NCBI GenBank assembly: GCA_016714985.1
Contig: JADKBS010000009.1
Location: 124,001 to 188,000 of the forward strand
Direction: 5' to 3'
From: Saprospiraceae bacterium
Lineage (GTDB): Bacteria > Bacteroidota > Bacteroidia > Chitinophagales > Saprospiraceae
Length of the DNA: 64,000 nt
Numbering within the stretch: the stretch's first letter is position 1; each line of letters begins with the position of its first letter. The translations under genes were made by a program, and so were the position numbers. Below the pieces are notes generated by a model that was given only the letters and a program-made list of their open reading frames with translations, did no database searches and was not told where the DNA came from. Below, in pieces: positions 1 through 8,819 of this stretch.

Positions 1-1040
1 CATCCACTCGGCCACGTTGACGCCGTCGGGCTTTTGTGATTCGCTGTCGCCCGTCATCATGGCCACCCACGGGTTGAAGGGCGATGCCAATGTTTCATAG
101 CAAAGCCGCCAATATTTGGCCGTGGTGGCCGGGAAGGCGATGGTGTTCAACGGGTTGATGCTGCCCGTGAAGCTGGCGATTTTTCGGAAGTTCACCCCGT
201 CGTCGCTGACCTTGATGCTGCGGTTGAGCGGGCCGCCGTTGAACTCTTCTAGCATCACGTGCAAGGCCCCAGCGAGCGAGGAAGCCTTGAAAGTTTGCGG
301 AGCGGCAAACTCGTATTGCACCCACATATCCTCTCCAACGGCCATCGGTGGCAAGAAGCTGACTTTCTCTAAGTCGTTGTCAGTCAATTCTTTAGCGTAA
401 AATTTCCGCCGCTGGAACTTACTTTCGGGTTCATGTTGGCCAATGGTTCGTCCACGTCCAGCAGCTTGTATGCGATGACGAGGGCATCGGCGTAGTATTC
501 CGGACCGGGCTTGGATTCTTCGCCCATCGCCGAGGTTTTCGGAATGCCCACGTTGCCGAACTTGCCCGATGTGGCAGCGGGCTGCAGCAGCTTCCCATTG
601 AACGGTTTGCCGCCTTCGACCCTCGTGCGGGTGAAGACGTATTTTTTCATGCCGTCTTCGGCAGGCACCCACGGGCCGCCCGTCACCGACCAGCCGGGCG
701 AGCCAGCGATGGCCATTTCCAGCCCTTTTTGGTCAGCAAGCTCGGTAGCGAAGCGGAAGGCCTCCTTCCATTCCGGCGTCATAAACACGAGCTTTTTCTC
801 CGTCACTTGCGGGGTAAATAGGTTTGCGTCGAAGTTTTGGAAGCCGCCTATACCCGTCCGCTGCATCCATTCTAGGTCTTTCTGGATGCCATGCTTGGTC
901 ACGTTGCCGTTCATCCAATGCCACCAGACACGAGGCCGTGCAGCGTTGGGCGGGTTCTGAAAATTGGTGAGGAGGTCGTTTTGCGCCAGCGAAAAAAGCG
1001 GCAGCAGTAAAAGGAAGAAAAGTGATTTACAAAATTTCAT
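1..1040 (-). CDS. GH106-like glycoside hydrolase, N-terminal part, frameshifted
   Basis: Exported glycosidase resembling GH106 alpha-L-rhamnosidases, which remove rhamnose from plant or algal polysaccharides. The start at 1040 gives a signal peptide (FFLLLLPLFSLAQ) followed by the family's opening block (RPRVWWHWMNGNVT, then GIQKDLEWM and GSPGWSVTGGPWV). The first frame stops at 384. The minus strand continues in another frame (KELTDNDLEKVSFLPP onward) to the window edge with convincing family-like sequence. One missing A in the AAATTTT run near 390-396 would join them. The gene is therefore cut by the window edge and carries a probable homopolymer error. About 345 residues are visible of a family that usually exceeds 900. 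Confidence 0.75.
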
Positions 1041-1073
1041 GCGGCAATTCGTTTCCGCAAAGGAACTAAAAAC

Positions 1074-1850
1074 CTATTGGGTCATGCAACCCAAAGTTTT
1101 CATCCATTCGATTTCTTCGGGTGTAAATGTGGGCGGAGGCGGGATTTCGGCGTAGTTGATGGATTTATTAAAAGCGCCTTGCTCATATAAATCTTTCATG
1201 GCCTGCCCCAAGTCGAGTACCGTATCTTCATCTGGCTGCCTTAATGGGACGGGAATAACTGGAAGCGGGTCTTTCACGCTCATTGCCCAAAAATGAGTCC
1301 TACCGATGCCTGCTCGAATGAGCGTAACCAAATAATGGCATTTGGGAATGTACGGGTGGGCGAGGGGCCGCTCTCCTCGTCTCAACAAATCAACCTCAAT
1401 GAGGTGAACACCACCATAATGCACCCGCAAACGCTTTTCCCGATAGGGTTGAAGCCCTGGGTTCCGCTTGTTGACCGTAGAAAGGATTTCAATGGCAGTG
1501 ATGAGTTTGTTGTGCTTTCTGTCCCGGATTTCGACCACAGGGATTCGAACTTCCACGGGCTTGATGTCGGGCAATATGGCTGTCTCTGGAGTTAGTACAG
1601 GCAGATGGTAAGTGGCAGCGGCAGGTTCCATTAGCAAGTCCACTTTTTGGAAAATCTCCACATCAGGGTACATTATTCCCACATCCTCGAAGGCGGTATC
1701 CTCTACGGTATAATTGTTCAAGTGAACGATGTAATGCCCACTCAATCGTTGAACCAGTTGCACTTTAATCAAGTACGCAAGGCTGTTTTGGTCATCTGGG
1801 AAAAGATGCCCTTCGAGGTAGGGGTCCATACCGGGGAAGGGTGACGACAT
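1074..1850 (-). CDS. DUF4058 family protein
   Basis: Function unknown. The ATG at 1850 gives the characteristic DUF4058 opening (MSSPFPGMDPYLEG), so it is preferred to upstream non-ATG options. The protein has 258 residues. The central blocks IEILSTVNK and HLIEVDLLRRGE have the spacing of acidic/lysine motifs in PD-(D/E)XK-like folds; that structural reading is inference. The gene lies 28 bp downstream of the Uma2 gene on the same strand and is probably co-transcribed. Both families expand in filamentous and multicellular bacteria such as cyanobacteria, but no role has been proven. Confidence 0.75.
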   Translation of the reverse strand: MSSPFPGMDPYLEGHLFPDDQNSLAYLIKVQLVQRLSGHYIVHLNNYTVEDTAFEDVGIMYPDVEIFQKVDLLMEPAAATYHLPVLTPETAILPDIKPVEVRIPVVEIRDRKHNKLITAIEILSTVNKRNPGLQPYREKRLRVHYGGVHLIEVDLLRRGERPLAHPYIPKCHYLVTLIRAGIGRTHFWAMSVKDPLPVIPVPLRQPDEDTVLDLGQAMKDLYEQGAFNKSINYAEIPPPPTFTPEEIEWMKTLGCMTQ

Positions 1851-1878
1851 GGCGCTGATTTTTGGCAGTAAATTCAAT

Positions 1879-2508
1879 TCAAAAACTTAATTTGCGATAA
1901 AGCTCCTGCATTTTGATAGAACCTTCTCCAAGTATTGGAATACTGCTCTCCATGGTTGAGAAATCTTGCAACGACCACTTCCCTGTGGCCATGTCACGGG
2001 TATAACTGGTCACGTGCATCTCAGTGCTTTCGATGGTCAAAATTTGCTGAAGCGATGGGATTTTACGGTAGTTCCGCTGTTTGGTGCCAAGGTCAAAATT
2101 GCGGGTGGAATCGGACAGGACTTCCACGATGAGTACTGGATTGGCGACGGCAACCATGTTTCCCCGAAGCGTCACTTCCTCAGAAGCGCTATGTACCACC
2201 GTTACGTCACCATTGTAGTAGCGGCGCACGAAGCCGGGGATGTGGAGGGCGAGGTTGCTGCCGAAGACATTGAAATCTCCGTTATCTAGTAAATTGCCTA
2301 TGAAACGAATCAAGTTGGCAATAATTTTCTCATGGTTTTGTGTGCCATATCCTATAATAGAAATGATTTCGTGTTCGTCATATTCAATGCGGTACTCGCA
2401 CCCCTCCAACATGTCAAGGAACTCCTCCCAACTGGCGGGGATGCGCAGTTCTTCGCCTAATTCAAGGCGTTCTTCCATAGTTAGTGGCAGTTTTGCGGCT
2501 ACTTCCAT
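1879..2508 (-). CDS. Uma2 family (DUF820) putative nuclease-fold protein
   Basis: A 209-residue member of the Uma2 (DUF820) family, which has a PD-(D/E)XK restriction-endonuclease-like fold and no firmly known role. Visible features are EEFLDMLEGCEYRIEYDEHEII at the start (the Uma2 'dG..Eli.G' block), PVLIVEVLSDSTRNFDLGTKQRNYRKIPSL with the acidic V-E-V-L-S motif and following lysine, and a typical C-terminal TSYTR strand. ATG 2508 is chosen; reading further upstream runs into the end of the giant gene. It forms a likely two-gene unit with the DUF4058 gene. Confidence 0.8.
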   Translation of the reverse strand: MEVAAKLPLTMEERLELGEELRIPASWEEFLDMLEGCEYRIEYDEHEIISIIGYGTQNHEKIIANLIRFIGNLLDNGDFNVFGSNLALHIPGFVRRYYNGDVTVVHSASEEVTLRGNMVAVANPVLIVEVLSDSTRNFDLGTKQRNYRKIPSLQQILTIESTEMHVTSYTRDMATGKWSLQDFSTMESSIPILGEGSIKMQELYRKLSF

Positions 2509-2572
2509 GCGGCTTTTTTTATCAAATATAAACTGTTTTACTGAAAACAAGCGGAAGCCCAACCAAGAAAAT

Positions 2573-5500
2573 CTAGCGAACCAAGTTAACATCCCCCTTC
2601 AACAGCCGCTTGCTCCCATCAATCAATTCCACCTCCGCAAACCAGACAAAGACCGCAGGGTCCATCAACAAGCCCCTCAGTTTTCCATCCCAGCTATAGG
2701 CAGGGTTGTTTGGTTGGAAATCATAGTACTGGTAAACCGTTTCGCCCCAGCGGTCGAAGACAAGGAAGCTTTTGATGACCTGAATACTGTTGCCTCCGGC
2801 AAAAATCATAAACACATCGTTGATGCCATCGTTGTTGGGCGAAAAGGCATTTGGCACATAAATATCAACCTCCTTTTTCACGAATATCGTCAAATAGTCC
2901 TCTGCCGTGCAGCCCTCCTTGCTGGTTATTTTCACGAAATAATCGGTCTGTTGACGGGGTGTCGCCAACGGCGAGCGGCAATCCAAGCAACTCAGGCTTG
3001 GGTCGGCCCGCCATTCAATGGTGGCAATCTCAGCGTCCGGCAAGCTGGTCTGGACGTCCAATTGATAGCCGTCCCCAAGGTTTATCAAAGTATCAGCACC
3101 TAAAGTTACGAGCACATCGGGCGGTTCTGGCAAGTAGGCCACATCGGTCAGTTCGCAGCCATCGGCATCTTGCACGACGAGCTCATAGGTGCCCGGAGGA
3201 AGGTTGCCGTTGGCAATATTTGTCGTAAAACTTGCTCCACCGTCTATCGAATACAGATAAGGTGGCGTGCCGCCAAATTCATCCACAAAATCAATCACAC
3301 CAGTGCCATTTAAGCAGCTAGGCGGCGAAACTTCAAAACCAAAATCGTCAAAAACGACCGCCGTCACGATGACTTCATCGGTGTTGGTGCAGCCTGTGAG
3401 CGAGTTTGTCACGGTCAAAAGGTAAGTGCCGGGAGCGCCAACCGTTGGTGTCAGGCCCGTTGCGCCAGCAACGAGATTGCCATCGGTGGTTGTCCAAACA
3501 GCGGCCCATTGGCCAATGGGCAGGTCGGTATCGCCGGAGAGGTTGCCTTGGGTTTCGTTGCAATTGAGCTGAATGCCCTGACCTGCCTCCACTTGCGGAT
3601 TTTCAACGTCCTCGCCCACCGTCACCTGGCTGCTGCTTTCGCAACCGTTGGCCGTGTTGGTAATGGTCAAAACATAGGTGCCGGGAGCGTCCACATTGGT
3701 CTGCAAGGCATCCTGTGGCCCGGTGAAATTGCCGCCGGTTGTCGTCCAGGCATATTCGAACTGACCGCCGGTGCTGGAGCCGTTGCCGTTCAATTCCGCC
3801 GTTTCTTCCAGGCAAGTGAGCGTTGCCGGAGGCAAAATACTGACCATCGGCTCGGTTTGGTTGACTTGAATGGCCACTTGAGAAGTTGATGTGCAGCCGT
3901 TGGCGCTGTTGGTCACGGTGAGCAAATAAGTGCCGCCAGCATTCACGGTCGGGGTCAGCGTGCTGCCGCCTGAGACGATACTGCCGCCGTTGGTTGCCGT
4001 CCATTGGTAGCCGAAACCAGCGCCCTGAGACCCTGTTCCGCTAAGTGAAACCGTTGGTGCTGCGCAAGTCAAGGTGGAGGTCGGCCCAGCGTTGGCCATT
4101 GGCGCTGTGGTGTTCTCCAAGGCCGTCAATTGGGCGGTGTTGGTACAGCCGGTGAGCGTATTGGTGACCGTGAGCAGGTAAAGGCCCGGCTCGTTTACGG
4201 TTGGATTGAGTGTAGCCGCCCCATTGAGGATATTGCCGTTGGTGGTCGTCCAAAGGTAGCTAAACCCCGCTCCTGTGCTGCTGCCATTGCCGCTCAAGTT
4301 GAGCGTTGGACTGGCACAGGTCAGCAAGCCTCCTGCTGCTGCCGCTGCGGCTGGCGGGGTGGTGTTTTCTGTAATGTTCACACTGTTCGTTGCGGCGCAA
4401 CCATTCAAGCTATTGGTGATGGAGAGCGTATATAGCCCCGGTTCGGTGATGGTCGGGTTCAGGGTGGTTGCTCCAGTAATAGAGCTGCCGTTGGTGGTCG
4501 TCCAAAGGTAGCTGAAGCTGGAGCCAGACGAAGAGCCATTGCCATTCAGTTGCAATTGCGTGGTCGCACAGGTAAGCTGGGCGGCAGGCCCTGGGTTGAC
4601 CGTTGGCAGTTGGTTGTCCAGCAGCACGGTCACACTGGAAATAGTAGAACAGTTGCTTGCTGTATTTGTCACGGTGAGCAGGTAAGTACCGGGAGCCGTT
4701 ACCGTTGGTGTCAAGGTCGAGGTGCTGCCTTGTATTTGGCCGTTGGCGGTTGTCCATTGATAAGCAAAGCCTGCGCCTTGGCTGGAGCCGCTGGCATCCA
4801 ATAGAACGCTGGAAACCACGCAGGTGAGGTCGTCCGCTGTGCCGGCATTGGCTACGGGCAAACTGGCGTCCTGCGCTATGACCACCGAAGCTGCTGCCGT
4901 GCAGCCATTGGCGTTGTTCGTCACAGTAAGGATATAGGTGCCTGGGGCATTGATGGTAGGCGTGGTGGTTTCTTCCCCAGCCTGAATATTGCCGTTTAAA
5001 GTCGTCCAATTGAATGCCACGCTGCCATTGGGAGCAGCACCACTGCCGTTGAGCGTCAACTGGCTTTGGGAACAGGACAAAACACCGGGGCTGCCCGCAT
5101 CGGCAGTGGGTGGCACAACGTTTTCAGGCACAATGACCGATGAAGTGGAGGTGCAGCCGTTTTGAGCGTTGGTCACCGTTAGAACATAAGTGCCGGGCGC
5201 GCCGACAAGTGGCGCCAATGTCGTTTCATCCTCAACGATTTCGCCATCGGCGGTCGTCCAAAGGTAACTGAACTGAGTTCCTTGGTCAGCCGTGGCATTC
5301 AGGTTCGTTGCCATTAAATTGCAGGTTAGCGGCACGCTCGTGCCCGCATTTACCGAAGGGAAATTACCGTTCTGTGTGACGGCCACGATGGCCACATTGG
5401 TACAGCCGTTGTTCGTGTTTTCGACCGTGAGCAGGTAGTTGCCGGGGGCATTGATGAGCGGTGTCAAGGTGTTTTCACCGTTCACGATATTCCCGTTGGT

Positions 5501-8458
5501 CGTCGTCCAAAGGTACGAGAACCCCGCACCTTGGCTGGAGCCGTTGCCGTTGAGGTTGAGCGAGGTGGTGGTACAGGTCAGCACACCAGCTGGGCCTGTG
5601 CTGGCAACCGGCAAGGTGACATCTTCTGCAACTGTCACGGCCACCGTATCGGCGCATTGGCTGTCCAAATCCCTGATTATCAATGTATAAAGTCCGGGGT
5701 TGTTGATAAGGGGGTTCAACGTCGTTCCTCCATTCTGGATAGTACCGCCCTGCGTTGCCGTCCAGTTGATTTGGCTGTTGTTGCCAAGCGTGGAGGAAGT
5801 AGCGTCAAGCAATTGCGAAGCCACATCACAGTTCAGCATAACGGGTGGAGCAATTGCAACAACGGGGGTATTGAAATTGGCGGCGACCGTCACGCTGGCT
5901 GTGCTCGTACATTGCGAAGCAGTATTGGTGATGGTTAAAATGTACGTGCCTGCTGCGTCCACGGTGGGGCTTAGGGTGTTTTGGCCTGCGGCAAAATTTC
6001 CGCCCGTGGTTGTCCAAGCAAACGTGAACCCAGCACCAGATGAAGAACTGGACGCATTCAGCACCGTGCTGGCCGTTGCGCAGTTGAGTGTTGCCGGAGG
6101 CAAAATGGCCGCCGTTGGCAGGTTATTGTTTTGCAGCACAATCACCGAGTCCATTGCGGAGCAACCATTGGCTGCGTTCAAAACCGTGATAAAATAAGTG
6201 CCGGCTGAGTTGATGGTCGGCGTAAGGGTGGTCGTGCCATTGCCAAGCTGCCCGTTTGCCGTTGTCCAAAGATAGCTGATGCCATTGCCAGTGGCCGAGC
6301 CATTGCCATTGAGCTGCGCCGTGGTGGATTGGCAATTGAGCAGTGGAGCAGGGCCTGCCTCTACCAAGGGAGGCGTCAGGTTGCTGGTTACTTGCACCGA
6401 GGACACAGCCGAGCACCCATTGGGCTGCGTGACGGTCAGCGTATAGGTGCCGGTACCGCTGACGAGCGGTGTCAATGTCGTGGCACCATTTATGATGGTT
6501 CCGCCGGTGGTTGTCCAGTTGTAGCCCTGGATGGTACCGCTGGCACCGTTTGTCGTTGCGCTGAGCGTCGTCTGATTGGTGGTACAAGTCAGTTGGCTTG
6601 GCGGTGCTATATTGATGGTCGGTAGGCTGTTGTCGCCTGTGACTTGTACGCTGGCCGTTGCGGAGCAACCATTGCTGGCCTGCGTTACGGTGACCGTGTA
6701 GGTGCCAATGGCATTGACGACAGGATTGGCAGAATCAACACCTGAAACAATATTGCCACCTGTGGTTGACCAAAGAAAACTCAAGAAACCGCTTCCTGAG
6801 GAACTGGAGGCATTGAGCGAAAGGCTTGTTGTAGTGCAGCTTATGCTGCCCGGTGTAATGATGACGGCGACTGGTGGCGTGTTGTTGGCGGTCACGGAGA
6901 CCTGCTCTGTATCGGAACAGCCGTTGGCTGGATTGGAGACGGTGAGCAAATAGAAGCCAGGGGCGTTCACCGTGATGCTCGGCTGGTCGGTGGGCGAAGT
7001 TATATTGCCACCAGCCGTTGACCACGAGAACACCAGTCCCGATGGTGTCGAGCCGCTGCCATTGATGGTGACTACGGAGTTGGCACAACTCAAGTTGCCA
7101 TTGGCCACTGGATTGGCAGCAGGAAAATTAAGGTCAGATGATACCTGCACGGTCACGTCATCGGTACAGCCGTTGAGGATATTCGTCACCGTGAGGGTAT
7201 AGCTGCCGGGAGTGGCGGCGTTGGCGATGAGTTCATTGGTCGGCCCAGAAAAAGAGCCGTTGGTGGTCGTCCACTGGTATTCGATGTTGCCGCCGACCGT
7301 GGAGCCGTTGCCATCCAGCAAAGACAATGGGTCGGTGCAGGATAGCGGTGTAGGTAGGGCAGCCTCCGCCAAAGGCACATCGGGGTCGTTCACCACTTCA
7401 ACGCTGGCGGTTTCGGTGCAAATGGTCGTGCCAGCCGTCAGGGTGACGGTCAATTCATAGAAACCAGGCGCATTGACGATGGGGTTCAGGGTGTTGCCCC
7501 CCGAAACGATGCTGCCGTTCGGCGTCGCCCAATTGTAGGTGTAACCAGGCCCTACCGAGGAGCCGTTTCCGCTGATGTTGATGCCTTGCCCAAATTCGCA
7601 AGGCAGGATAGCGGTCGGTTCGGTCACGGCGTCCACGTCCACCACGGTGATGGTCACTTCATCGGTATCATTGCAAACGGGGCCGAAGGCGATGTCGTCC
7701 AAGGCGAAATCGTTGCCCCCGGCAACGGTGTTCTGGTTCACGATGCAAATCTCGGCGGAGGTGGCCGCACCGGAGTTCCATGTTTCAAAGAACTCGCTCC
7801 ACTGGCAGGGGGTGCTCGGTGCGTTGAAGGAACTGCCCAACAAGCCACCATTGATGGAAAACTGAAGCTCTGCGGGGTTGGAGGACAATACAGATGCCAC
7901 CCAAGTACTGAACTCGTAAAGCGTGTTGGGCTGCACGGTCACCGTTTGGCACCAGACGTTTTCATTAGGGGTGGTAGAACCGTTCACCACCATCATATTG
8001 CCGCCGCCACTGGTATGGTCACCACAAGGCTGGAAGGCCGTATGAAAAGCCTGGGGGTTCGGCCCGACGGCGTACTCGCCCTCGTTTGAGAGCAAGCCCC
8101 AAGGCCCGCCCGTGCCGGGGATGTAATCGCTCACAAAAACGCCGCCACCACTGAAGTTGCCATCAACGATGATATTGTTGGTGGCACCGCCGCCACTCAA
8201 GGTCAGCGTGTAGGTCGTGGTCTGCGAAACGGTCACGGAAGTGCTGAGGCTGGCGGGGTCGTTGACGCCGTCCACTGGCGTCCATGAAATATTGCTGAAG
8301 GAGCCTGAGCCTGAACCCGTAAGCGTCACCAAGCCTGGGGCGCAGATGACCTGGTCAGGGCCTGCGTTCGCCACAATATTGCATTGCGAATGGGCTTTAA
8401 ACGAGAGCAGCGTTATTGTCAATAAAAAGAGGATTGACTTTGTATAGGTGCTATTCAT
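2573..8458 (-). CDS. Giant T9SS type B secreted protein with 17 Ig/PKD-like repeats
   Basis: A 1961-residue cell-surface or secreted protein. From ATG 8458 there is a signal peptide (SILFLLTITLLSFKAHSQ), an Ig/PKD-like unit (NAGPDQVICAPG), and a jelly-roll-like domain of about 150 residues (DGNFSGGG to FALDDIAFGP). Then come 17 tandem repeats of 82-85 residues with the pattern L.GNGSS.G..F.Y.WTT.NG, TL.P.V.APGTY.LTVTN..NGC. A SprB-like unit follows (GGTPPYLYSIDGG), then the gliding-motility-associated type B C-terminal domain (YVPNAFSPNNDGINDVF, VFDRWGE). The frame is unbroken for 5.9 kb. Adhesin or matrix protein is the likely role; the ligand is unknown. Confidence 0.9.
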   Translation of the reverse strand: MNSTYTKSILFLLTITLLSFKAHSQCNIVANAGPDQVICAPGLVTLTGSGSGSFSNISWTPVDGVNDPASLSTSVTVSQTTTYTLTLSGGGATNNIIVDGNFSGGGVFVSDYIPGTGGPWGLLSNEGEYAVGPNPQAFHTAFQPCGDHTSGGGNMMVVNGSTTPNENVWCQTVTVQPNTLYEFSTWVASVLSSNPAELQFSINGGLLGSSFNAPSTPCQWSEFFETWNSGAATSAEICIVNQNTVAGGNDFALDDIAFGPVCNDTDEVTITVVDVDAVTEPTAILPCEFGQGINISGNGSSVGPGYTYNWATPNGSIVSGGNTLNPIVNAPGFYELTVTLTAGTTICTETASVEVVNDPDVPLAEAALPTPLSCTDPLSLLDGNGSTVGGNIEYQWTTTNGSFSGPTNELIANAATPGSYTLTVTNILNGCTDDVTVQVSSDLNFPAANPVANGNLSCANSVVTINGSGSTPSGLVFSWSTAGGNITSPTDQPSITVNAPGFYLLTVSNPANGCSDTEQVSVTANNTPPVAVIITPGSISCTTTSLSLNASSSSGSGFLSFLWSTTGGNIVSGVDSANPVVNAIGTYTVTVTQASNGCSATASVQVTGDNSLPTINIAPPSQLTCTTNQTTLSATTNGASGTIQGYNWTTTGGTIINGATTLTPLVSGTGTYTLTVTQPNGCSAVSSVQVTSNLTPPLVEAGPAPLLNCQSTTAQLNGNGSATGNGISYLWTTANGQLGNGTTTLTPTINSAGTYFITVLNAANGCSAMDSVIVLQNNNLPTAAILPPATLNCATASTVLNASSSSSGAGFTFAWTTTGGNFAAGQNTLSPTVDAAGTYILTITNTASQCTSTASVTVAANFNTPVVAIAPPVMLNCDVASQLLDATSSTLGNNSQINWTATQGGTIQNGGTTLNPLINNPGLYTLIIRDLDSQCADTVAVTVAEDVTLPVASTGPAGVLTCTTTSLNLNGNGSSQGAGFSYLWTTTNGNIVNGENTLTPLINAPGNYLLTVENTNNGCTNVAIVAVTQNGNFPSVNAGTSVPLTCNLMATNLNATADQGTQFSYLWTTADGEIVEDETTLAPLVGAPGTYVLTVTNAQNGCTSTSSVIVPENVVPPTADAGSPGVLSCSQSQLTLNGSGAAPNGSVAFNWTTLNGNIQAGEETTTPTINAPGTYILTVTNNANGCTAAASVVIAQDASLPVANAGTADDLTCVVSSVLLDASGSSQGAGFAYQWTTANGQIQGSTSTLTPTVTAPGTYLLTVTNTASNCSTISSVTVLLDNQLPTVNPGPAAQLTCATTQLQLNGNGSSSGSSFSYLWTTTNGSSITGATTLNPTITEPGLYTLSITNSLNGCAATNSVNITENTTPPAAAAAAGGLLTCASPTLNLSGNGSSTGAGFSYLWTTTNGNILNGAATLNPTVNEPGLYLLTVTNTLTGCTNTAQLTALENTTAPMANAGPTSTLTCAAPTVSLSGTGSQGAGFGYQWTATNGGSIVSGGSTLTPTVNAGGTYLLTVTNSANGCTSTSQVAIQVNQTEPMVSILPPATLTCLEETAELNGNGSSTGGQFEYAWTTTGGNFTGPQDALQTNVDAPGTYVLTITNTANGCESSSQVTVGEDVENPQVEAGQGIQLNCNETQGNLSGDTDLPIGQWAAVWTTTDGNLVAGATGLTPTVGAPGTYLLTVTNSLTGCTNTDEVIVTAVVFDDFGFEVSPPSCLNGTGVIDFVDEFGGTPPYLYSIDGGASFTTNIANGNLPPGTYELVVQDADGCELTDVAYLPEPPDVLVTLGADTLINLGDGYQLDVQTSLPDAEIATIEWRADPSLSCLDCRSPLATPRQQTDYFVKITSKEGCTAEDYLTIFVKKEVDIYVPNAFSPNNDGINDVFMIFAGGNSIQVIKSFLVFDRWGETVYQYYDFQPNNPAYSWDGKLRGLLMDPAVFVWFAEVELIDGSKRLLKGDVNLVR
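3316..7590 (-). repeat. 17 tandem coding repeats of about 251 bp
   Basis: Seventeen consecutive in-frame units inside the giant gene. Each encodes 82-85 residues. A cysteine near the unit boundary (for example LTC) pairs with a cysteine late in most units (NGC, SQC or SNC), suggesting one disulfide per Ig-like module. The DNA copies are diverged, so this is an old array under protein-level selection rather than a fresh expansion. Confidence 0.85.
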
Positions 8459-8819
8459 AATTGAATTTGTTTCCAATGACTGCCTTCACAAATCGGGCAA
8501 AATGTGTTTCGAGGCATAAAGAAAGTCAAAAATTACCTGCTATTGTATGGTATCCGCTTTTTGGCCTCAAAAATTAGGTGTTTCGCTGGTTTTGAACAAT
8601 TGAATGGCAGAATGGTGATAGTTGTCAATCAAGTTGTGAATGTGCATTGCATCTTGCCTCCTTTGCCTACTTTTGCGCCTCGAAACCTAATTTTGTGATG
8701 GTTGATTGGTGCATCAGTTTTTGTTGATTTTAGATGATTGATTGTCGAAGCAATACACTGACTGCCATCCCGAAAAATCGGGACGAGACCTACAAAATGG
8801 CAACTGCCAATTCATTAAG
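8459..8819. other. Intergenic region between the giant gene and malQ
   Basis: No convincing gene. It holds the divergent 5' regions of both genes, a Bacteroidota-type promoter for malQ, and a small perfect hairpin (TCCCGA-AAAA-TCGGGA, 8768-8783) in the malQ leader. Confidence 0.6.
8647..8675 (+). promoter_or_regulatory. Bacteroidota-type promoter for malQ
   Basis: TTG at 8647-8649, an 18-bp spacer, then TACTTTTG at 8668-8675, matching the primary sigma -33/-7 consensus (TTTG and TAnnTTTG). A second possible -7 box (TAATTTTG) lies at 8689-8696. The leader to the ATG at 8820 is long. Confidence 0.5.

Noticed and set aside
3316..7590. CRISPR array or recent tandem duplication because of the regular spacing of about 250 bp
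   Set aside because: The units are coding, in frame and diverged at DNA level; there are no short identical repeats with unique spacers.
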